Assembly (NCBI GenBank): GCA_958450325.1
Contig: OY288242.1
Coordinates: 71,596,562-71,660,561, forward strand
DNA: 64,000 bases
Direction: 5' to 3'
Source of the DNA: Agrostemma githago
Taxonomy: Eukaryota > Streptophyta > Magnoliopsida > Caryophyllales > Caryophyllaceae
Each line of letters opens with the position of its first letter. Within the stretch, counting starts at the first letter, position 1. Under the pieces are notes generated by a model. The model was not told the origin of the DNA, made no database searches, and saw only the letters and a list, made by a program, of their open reading frames with translations. Positions 56,136 to 64,000 of this stretch are shown here, piece after piece. Position numbers and translations under genes: made by a program.

Positions 56136-59130
56136 TGTAACAACCCGGATTTTCGATGACTTAAAATAATAGATAATGCGGAAAGTTATCTAAGTCATTT
56201 AATTAAAATTATATCAGAGTGTAAATAAATCCGGATCGCTACGGATCCTTACAATAATAAACGACTATTAATTACATAGTCTTGATTCACTTAGTACAGA
56301 ATATAAATTTTATTTTTTTTACTAAACATATTATTAAATCTCTCTCGCTTGATTCCCCAACGTCTTAGACCTGCACAAATATATAGAGTAGAGAGACCGC
56401 TGAGCGGGACAGCAACCAAACCGTTCAACTAATATCACCTCATACACATAAGATAATCATGTGAATAACAAATAATATGCTTATGAAAATATTAAAGAAT
56501 ATCACGTAACAGATAGTTTCCTTTAATTCAATTAACCAATATGTGAGGTGATGAAAACGGTAAAGTTTAAAAGATGAGACATTGGCAGCCATTTGATTTT
56601 AAAACCATTTTTCACGTAAACAGAGAATAAACACACGAGTCGTGGCTCCTAGTAACACCGCTACTCCATATTGGCTTGCATCTCACCAATAGAAGTAACC
56701 GTAGTACCGACTCGTAGACCGAACCGATCTTATGAGGTTTACATCTCACCCATAAGGCTCAATTGGGCCTGAACTTCTATTATATTATACGTTTATTCAA
56801 ACGGGGCTCTGGGCTGAAATGAAAGCTGATGATTACATTCTGCATCACCAAGAGAGAACCCATAGTTTTCAGAATCCCGTTCTGCCCCGCTACCTAGGTG
56901 GTAATACTGATCAAGTACTTTTCTATATGTGCGCCAAATACCCTACGCAGACTCTTGAACCGCAGAACTCACTGCCGTAGGACGACTACCTTAAACACTA
57001 GGTCGACTCTCGGACCGCAGTCTCCGAGTCTGCTTTTCATTACAAGTGCAGTCGAAACACCACGCATGGTAGGATCCAACACAAGCTATTCGTCCCAGAC
57101 TCGCATCGTAAACTTTATATAAAAGTCACCCGTGAACAAGTAGTACATTATTTGGTGACATTCAATAATTGGTCGGACTCATTTGAAACAGTCAAATCCT
57201 CAAATTCTTACTTCAGTGTGACAACATGTTACTTTAATCCTCAAGTGTCACCGAAAACATTATATCCCAAATATCGTATAAATTCTTTTTTTAAAAATAA
57301 GAGTTTCTTTAAAAGAGGTTTTATATTAAAATAAAATTAAAGTATAATAAAATACTATTTCAAAATTTAAAGTTTTATCATTTTTAAAATTTAAAGTTTC
57401 CGTAAAATATAAAAATTTCTAAAAGAATATATAAATTAAGTCGTACTTAAAATTTGACGTAAAATCATTTTCTAAAATATTTATAAATGTTGTGTAAAAA
57501 TTTCGTAATCAAATAAATTCATTTCTTTTAGAAAATGAAATTTATAAATTTCTACCTATATAAAAATAATAAGTGAAGTTTTATCAAAATAAAACATTTT
57601 GAAAGTTACTAATTTACTCTATATTATAATAATACATAAACGAATGTAAAAAATACTAAAGAAACTTAAATATGACTGAAATTACAATTATATAAAATAC
57701 ATACAAAATATAAAGTACATAGAGTAAACATACATAACAAATAGAATTAAACATACATATGAAATACAATGAAAATGATATAAGTAAATTTTTATCATTT
57801 TAAGTTCTTTTATTCATTTTCTCACTTTCTCATATAAATAGAAATGTAAAGGTGATAAATAAATAAATTAAACAAGTGATAGTTTAGTCGAGTTGAATTT
57901 AGTCGTAAATAAATATATAACCCAAATAGAATATCACGTAACATTTTTTTATATATAATTAATTTAGTCATACAAATAAGCCTAAATATTTAAATAAGCG
58001 ATTTATTAAATTACTAACACAATATACTTATATATAACAAATGTTGTTAGAAGAAAAGTTTGGTTACCTTAATAGCTATTACGGAATATTTATTAACGTT
58101 ATTAAGAATAAAAAGTCGACAGGTCAATAATATCGTCTACGTAAGAAAAGACGTCTTTTTCCTCCTTTAAAGAAATTTTCGGGTCGAAATGATTTGACCC
58201 AAATACGGTTCTAGAAAAATGATTCCGTCAATTACTGGACAACTCCTCATTCCCGATGCTCCAATTATATAGAAGGACGAGGGAGTAAATATAATATTTA
58301 GTACGGAGTATGTAGTATACTATAGTAAGTAGAAGTAGTACGTAATAAAGTACTCCGTAGTATGTAGTATATAGGAGGAGTAGTACGTAGTATGTAACTA
58401 CTCTTAGTATATATATGTATGTAGTGGTAGTAAGATTTATGAGTGTATGTATGTAGTGGTAATAATATACGTAGTATATATAGGATGAGGAAGTAGAGGT
58501 GTAGTATATGTAGGGTTGTAGTGTATTGTAGGTGTAAGTGTTGGATTAGCTAGGTTAATGTAGGCTAAGTTAGTGGCATGATAGGTTAGATTAGTGTCAA
58601 GGTCTCCTAAAATTAGATGTGGGAGTATGTAGGACGTGGGAGATATATATTAGGATGTACCAGTTTCCTGAGTTCCGGTCCGTTTATTGTACAAACGTCT
58701 TTCTTTCTTTCATAAAAAGTTGGAATATAAGATTATGAAAATTAAAATAATGGAAACCGTAAAATTTATTTTTTTAAAAAGAATTTGTGAGACGGTAAGT
58801 AAAATAGACGGTAATTGTATAATGAGACAAAAGTTATAAGTAATCATTATTTTAAAAATTCAATAAATTATTAAATTTTTACGAGACGAGAAAATGTCAA
58901 AACAACAGTTCATTATAAAAATATATTTTCGAGTTTTAAACTTTATTTAATGAAAGATAATTTTTTTTAATAAATCGATAAATAAATACTCATGTTTTTA
59001 TAACGGAATAATTTTTAATTTAACGAAAATAAAATATTTTATTCACGAAAAATAATTTTTCAAACGTTAAACTTGGTTTAAATAAATGTTTAAAATTTTT
59101 AACACTATTTGAAAAATACGGGGTATTACA
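56136..59130 (-). repeat. 3' LTR of the non-coding element, 2995 bp
   Basis: On the minus strand it starts TGTAATACCCCGTATTTTTC and ends CCGGGTTGTTACA. A TATA box (CTATATAATTGG, minus) is at about 58262-58273. The part from 58285 to 58520 is an expanded GTAGTA/TATGTA-type simple sequence that the solo LTR at 51022 lacks. Confidence 0.9.
58285..58520. repeat. GTAGTA/GTATGTAGT-type simple sequence inside the LTR
   Basis: Drifting hexamer-like units (GTAGTA, GTATGTAGT, TACTCCGTAGTA) over about 235 bp. Most of the length difference from the solo LTR lies here. Confidence 0.75.
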
Positions 59131-59143
59131 ATCTACCCCCCTT
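59131..59143 (-). other. Polypurine tract of the non-coding element
   Basis: Minus-strand AAGGGGGGTAGAT directly precedes the TGTAATACCCC start of the 3' LTR. Confidence 0.85.
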
Positions 59144-61853
59144 AAAACAATTTCGTCCTCGAAATTTCAGGCATAACTTAGGCAATTAACGAAGTTCAAG
59201 ACACCACACAAATAAAATGAAGTGTTAGGGTTCCTCTCGCAAAAATGACTCGGCTTGCAAGTGGTCTGCTCGTATATCTGACCTCTCTGCCAAGTTTTAC
59301 AAAGGTCGTAGATCCCAAATCAGTATGGTAGGTATTATTGATCAACTGTAGATTCTAAATTCCCATACAGTGACACTATTCAATCTCGGGTCATTCTCGA
59401 GATTTGGTTTATGGTTTGCCTTATCTCCAAAACATCATGATGTTTATATTCCTTAAAATTGAAAAGTGTTGTTTTATGGGTATTACAAGTTTCTCGTAAC
59501 ATAAAAATCCATTAAAGAAGATTAGCATGACGACATCAACATTTTTCGTCAACAAGGCTGATCTCTAAGGTTGATCCTCAAGTATTTTTGTCGGTTATGA
59601 CAGGGTTAATCCTCAATTTCTCCTTTTGGTTTTCTAAATTTCTCAAAATTTCAAAATTCTCTCTTTGTTGTTTTATTCTTCAAACAACGGGTTAATCTTA
59701 ACTTCAGATCAAAATTCCTTGGTTCACAAGTTTCCTTTACAACCATGACACTTAGGTTTGCAATACTATCAATCATTATTCAACAAAAATATGTCTTCCA
59801 AAAGTATATACGGCATTTCCTAGGGATTCTCCAAAATATTGTTTACAAATCATTCAATCAATCAATTGGATCTACAGATCCGACAAGGTATGTTCAACAT
59901 ATAATTCCTCAAAATAACATTCGATGTATATAATGGTAAGCCTCAAAATATAATTTTGATCTATGATCGTTCTCTTAGCATTCTCAAATACTTAGCTCCC
60001 CCAAAAAGATATTGATCATCACAAATATCACTCGACTTCAAAAGTATACTCTCTCTTCTCATAATAGGGTGGTTAAGACTTAGGTAAGAATACTATGGTC
60101 TTAGTCTCGTGATAGGTTACTGCTCTGCAAGGTTAACACATAAGACCTATCCAAAAATGTGACTCAAAGTCCCCAATTATGTAAGTGTTCTGTGGTCGGG
60201 ACAATTTTTAGTAAGCAGAACAAATATTAGGTTAGTAACGTTCTTAGCATAACGATCTCGGTGGTCATCTCCCTGGCATAGTCCATGATCATGCTTCTGT
60301 ATTGAAGTTTCTTGGTGACATCCTTTGCAAATAACTCGAACAGGTTCATCTTGTTGCGGTTTGTGCTTCTGTATGATTTTGTAAAGTTCTTTCTTTGCTT
60401 CGTGCATATTTGGTGCGCCATCTACGTTCTCGTGTTAGTACTATACCATAGTGTCAGCGGTTCTAAACAAAATTTCTATCCTAGTCTACGTAAGTAAGAC
60501 TGGTTAATGTTTACTCGACCGGAGACACATGGCAAAAAGTTCAAGACTAAGTATGAAGGTAAGGTAGGTTAAAACAAGAATCCAGGAAACAAAGTGAAAG
60601 TCATAAGAATTAGAAAGGGTGTGAATGAATATGACAATTTTATTAATAGAATGACATAGCACTCTACCATAGATGTTCTCTTTCGATGATAAGAGGAGAT
60701 GAAGTTGGTATTTGTCAAAAAGAAATTTTAAAATCAAGCTGGGTATTGGAGAGTATGTGTGAAAGTGAAAATCAACTGTATGAGGTTCAAATTTCTCAGA
60801 TATCTGGATAAAATTGTGATAGATTGATTTAAAGAATATCTAATAGATCAATAGGTTGATTGAAAGTCAACAGAAGTCAAGACCAATTGGTCATGAGGTT
60901 GAATTGGGTCCTGTTATAATATGAAGTCAAGCTAACAAATGTCACCATAACGTTAGGAAATCAATAGAATAGGAACAAAGGATTATCATGATGATCAATT
61001 CAAGAAATGTCTTAACTTGGTGAATCAACGAGAATGATATCCAATCACAAAAAGTGGAAATATGAAATAGCTCGGTTTAAGTAAATAGGTCATAATTTAA
61101 AGGTTTAAGGTTAAAGCTGAAGGTGAAATTCAGGTTAACTGGTTTTAAAAAATGAAGGAAGTAACAATAGGATGAACAAAATTTGAAGATATGGTCGAAG
61201 GTATTTATTTGAGAAATTAATATAGACAAAAGGGTTCGTTCTCGAAATGATACAGGGTAAGTAAACACGTGATCTCTGATATACGAGGTAAGTAGGTATG
61301 TAGGTCACTAGAGTCTCGATTAGATATAAGTCGACACATGGCTAGGACTCGAGGTATACTATATTACACGCGTCAGCACGTACTTGATCTTTATGTGTGC
61401 TCCATCTTGACATGATGACTTGACTCGATTCTTTAACGTGATTCAGTTTGAGTTGGCTCCTATAGTTGAATTAGATAAGCCTTCACTTGTGCTCCGCAAT
61501 ACCGATGTCCACTTCTCGAGCGGTTGATGGCTCTGAATGTCAACGTCTTCCTTCTTAGTCATCGTATTGATCAAAAATATTTTTAAACTAGCCAATAGGC
61601 TAAAGTTAGGCAGTCAATTTATAAACAATTATGCAGATAGCATGCCAACAATTATACAGGTACAAATTTAAAGACATCGCGTTTCTCCTTAATGACAATT
61701 CTACCCCGATAAATTATTTCATAGGATCCTAATTGTTTCTAAGTGAATCTCTCATTTTAGTGATCTAATATTGTATTAATATTTTAGTAAGTCTACCCAG
61801 GCGCGCTCCTCGTTAGGTAAATGAAGCTCAATCCTCACTTACGGTTACAAGGT
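59144..61853 (-). other. Interior of the LTR element, no coding sequence found
   Basis: About 2.7 kb. The part next to the purine tract has TTTCGAGGACGAAATTGT (minus), a sequence kept in many plant gypsy elements downstream of integrase. The rest shows no domain in six frames. Confidence 0.7.
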
Positions 61854-61854
61854 C

Positions 61855-61866
61855 GCTCTGATACCA
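61855..61866 (-). other. Primer-binding site, initiator tRNA-Met type
   Basis: Minus-strand TGGTATCAGAGC lies two bases from the LTR end, the standard plant tRNA-iMet priming site. Confidence 0.9.
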
Positions 61867-61868
61867 AC

Positions 61869-63437
61869 TATAACAACCCGGATTTTTGATGACTTAAAAT
61901 AATAGATAATGCGGAAAGTTATTTAAGTCATTTAATTAAAATTATATCAGAGTGTAAATAAATCCGGATCGCTACGGATCCTTACAGTAATAAACGACTA
62001 TTAATTACATAGTCTTGATTCACTTAGTACAGAATATAAATTTCATTTTTTTTACTAAACATATTATTAAATCTCTCTCGCTTGATTCCCCAACGTCTTA
62101 GACCTGCACAAATACATAGAGTAGAGAGACCACTGAGCGGGACAGCAACCAAACCGTTCAACTAATATCACCTCATACACATAAGATAATCATGTGAATA
62201 ACAAATAATATGCTTATAAAAATATTAAAGGATATCACGTAACAGATAGTTTCCTTTAATTCAATTAACCAATATGTGAGGTGATGAAAACGGTAAAGTT
62301 TAAAAGATGAGACATTGGCAGCCATTTGATTTTAAAATCATTTTTCACGTAAACAGAGAATAAACACACGAGTCGTGGCTCCTAGTAACACCGCTACTCC
62401 ATATTGGCTTGCATCTCACCAATAGAAGTAACCGTAGTACCGACTCGTAGACCGAACCGATCTTATGAGGTTTACATCTCACCCATAAGGCTCAATTGGG
62501 CCCGAACTTCTATTATATTATACGTTTATTCAAACGGGGCTCTGGGCTGAAATGAAAGCTGATGATTACATTCTCTGCATCACCAAGAGGGAACCCGCAG
62601 TTTTCAGAATCCTGTTCTGCCCCCGCTACCTAGGTGGTAATACTGATCAAGTACTTGTCTATATGTGCGCCACATACCCTACGCAGACTCTTGAACCGCA
62701 GAACTCACTGCCGTAGGACGACTACCTTAAACACTAGGTCGACTCTCGGACCGCAGCCTTCGAGTCTGCTTTTCATTACAAGTGCAGTCGAAACACCACG
62801 CATGGTAGGATCCAACACAAGCTATTCGTCCCAGACTCGCATCGTAAACTTTATATAAAAGCCGCCCGTGAACAAGTAGTACATTATTTGGTGACATTCA
62901 ATAATTGGTCGGACTCATTTGAAACAGTCAAATCCTCAAATTCTTACTTCAGTGTGACAACATGTTACTTTAATCCTCAAGTGTCACCGAAAACATTATA
63001 TCCCAAATATCGTATAACTTCTTTTTTTAAAAATAAGAGTTTCTTTAAAAGAGGTTTTATATTAAAATAAAATTAAAGTATAATAAAATACTATTTCAAA
63101 ATTTAGAGTTTTATCATTTTTAAAATTTAAAGTTTCCGTAAAATATAAAAATTTCTAAAAGAATATATAAATTAAGTCGTACTTAAAATTTGACGTAAAA
63201 TCATTTTCTAAAATATTTATAAATGTTGTGTAAAAATTTCGTAATCAAATAAATTCATTTCTTTTAGAAAATGAAATTTATAAATTTCTACCTATATAAA
63301 AATAATAAGTGAAGTTTTATCAAAATAAAACATTTTGAAAGTTACTAATTTACTCTATATTATAATACATAAACGAATGTAAAAAATACTAAAGAAACTT
63401 AAATATGACTGAAATTACAATTATATAAAATACATAC
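61869..63437 (-). repeat. 5' LTR of the non-coding element, truncated
   Basis: Near-identical to 56136-57704 with the terminal TG changed to TA at 61869-61870. It stops at 63437, where copy 56136 continues ACAAAATATAAAG but this one jumps to TGTTTGGGTATC. Confidence 0.9.
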
Positions 63438-64000
63438 TGTTTGGGTATCAAACAATCACGAACCTCCAACCGGCGGTAACCGACAATCTTCCTCTCCGCC
63501 CTGGGCTGACCCGACGGCTCCGGACCTGCACAAGGGGTACACAAGGGCCTCGGAGGGTGTCCGAGGTAACCCCTCCAACGCTCAAGTCAGACGAGTCGGT
63601 CTAGGAATAGAGATAGGATTATGGAGGGTATTACTTAGCTTTTTGAGAGATTAAGTGTTGTAGATATTTTGTTTTTCTTCTTATGGTGATTCTTAGGTGT
63701 ATTTATAGGGCTCAGAGGAGTGTAAGCCGATTACCCCTCTGCTGGCCGGGCCGGCGCCTCCCTCTACCGGAGGGAGCCGGCGGGAGATGGTCCAAAGTCT
63801 GCAGGATGCCTCCAAATTGCCGGCTTTCGGCTTCCTGGGACGCCGACCCCCATCAATTGCTCCAGCGCTGGACGTCTGTCGAAGAACGCCGTAGGCCGAC
63901 TCTAGTGAACAGTCTCTGGGTGAGGCGTCACAGGACCGTCGGTGCTTTGCGTAGAGTCTGTTCACCTTCCTTAACTGCGCCTAGGGTGTGCCTAGAGGTA
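63438..64000 (-). mobile_element. LTR of another retrotransposon, partial
   Basis: Starts in the plus sense TGTTTGGGTATCAAACAATC inside the LTR before it; CATAC (63433-63437) would be its left duplication. On the minus strand a TATA box (CTATAAATACACC) is at about 63696-63708 and a GC-rich upstream part follows, so this is the promoter half of a minus-oriented LTR that leaves the window. The 90-codon minus frame at 63693-63965 has no known domain. Confidence 0.6.

Larger units (their letters stand above)
56136..63437 (-). mobile_element. Non-coding (LARD-like) LTR retrotransposon, minus orientation
   Basis: Two LTRs of the same family flank a 2.74-kb interior. On the minus strand: 5' LTR 63437-61869 (cut by another insertion), primer site TGGTATCAGAGC (61866-61855), interior 61854-59144, purine tract AAGGGGGGTAGAT (59143-59131), 3' LTR 59130-56136. 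The primer site matches the initiator methionine tRNA 3' end, the usual plant gypsy/copia site. The interior has only short frames (the longest about 76 codons) and no gag, protease, RT or integrase motif on either strand. LTRs differ by about 23 substitutions over 1.57 kb, so the copy is fairly young and must have moved with proteins from another element. Confidence 0.85.

Noticed and set aside
63693..63965. 90-codon minus-strand frame at the window end
   Set aside because: GC-rich LTR sequence with no recognisable domain; it overlaps the LTR's TATA box.

Overview
This is a plant nuclear DNA window. The evidence is spliced genes with GT-AG introns, AT-rich spacers, and LTR retrotransposons, LINEs, a CACTA element and Stowaway-like MITEs. 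The gene families (plant PXA-PX sorting nexin, CDCA7-like zinc finger, EXPP1-like protein, LAG1 ceramide synthase) and the Tat/Retand-type retrotransposon point to a core eudicot. A Caryophyllales species is my best guess, but that is an inference from repeat style and not proven.

Region 1 (1-21.7 kb) is a transposon graveyard. A LINE 3' end (1-881) abuts the 5' part of another LINE (882-1835). A decayed Ty1/copia element (2762-21705) is split by a Tat-lineage Ty3/gypsy element (3768-18897) with 2.6-kb LTRs that differ by about 0.9 %, and with a perfect CTATG target duplication. The Tat element carries gag-pro-pol on one frame with two nonsense codons, two RNase H domains, integrase and an antisense ORF near the 3' LTR. 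It is itself split by a 726-bp DNA transposon (11713-12438). Its LTRs hold 12 copies of a 12-bp palindrome, ACTCGNNCGAGT.

Region 2 (21.7-46.2 kb) is the gene island: a 15-exon sorting nexin (+, 958 aa), a 5-exon CDCA7-like gene (+, 388 aa), convergent with a 3-exon EXPP1-like gene (-, 243 aa), a 6-exon LAG1/ceramide synthase gene (-, 285 aa), and an orphan first exon (+, 46067-46158). Introns and spacers hold two tRNA-derived SINE-like repeats and four short MITEs that share ends and core but have unrelated stems.

Region 3 (46.2-64 kb) is repeat-rich again. It has an LTR-like block with a motif array upstream of a TATA box, then a broken RPA1-like gene (-) whose intron holds a solo LTR (51022-53797, TSD TAAGA) and whose upstream intron abuts a CACTA element (from 54632, transposase-24-type exons on -). 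The CACTA element is split by a non-coding LTR element (56136 onward, minus orientation, LTRs about 3 kb, internal part 2.7 kb with no gag/pol), and that element's second LTR is split at 63438 by another LTR sequence that leaves the window.

Functionally, the four intact genes act in unrelated processes: endomembrane lipid/phosphoinositide biology, chromatin and DNA methylation, a secreted protein, and sphingolipid synthesis. No operon-like link is implied. All exon structures were worked out by hand from splice signals and reading-frame continuity.
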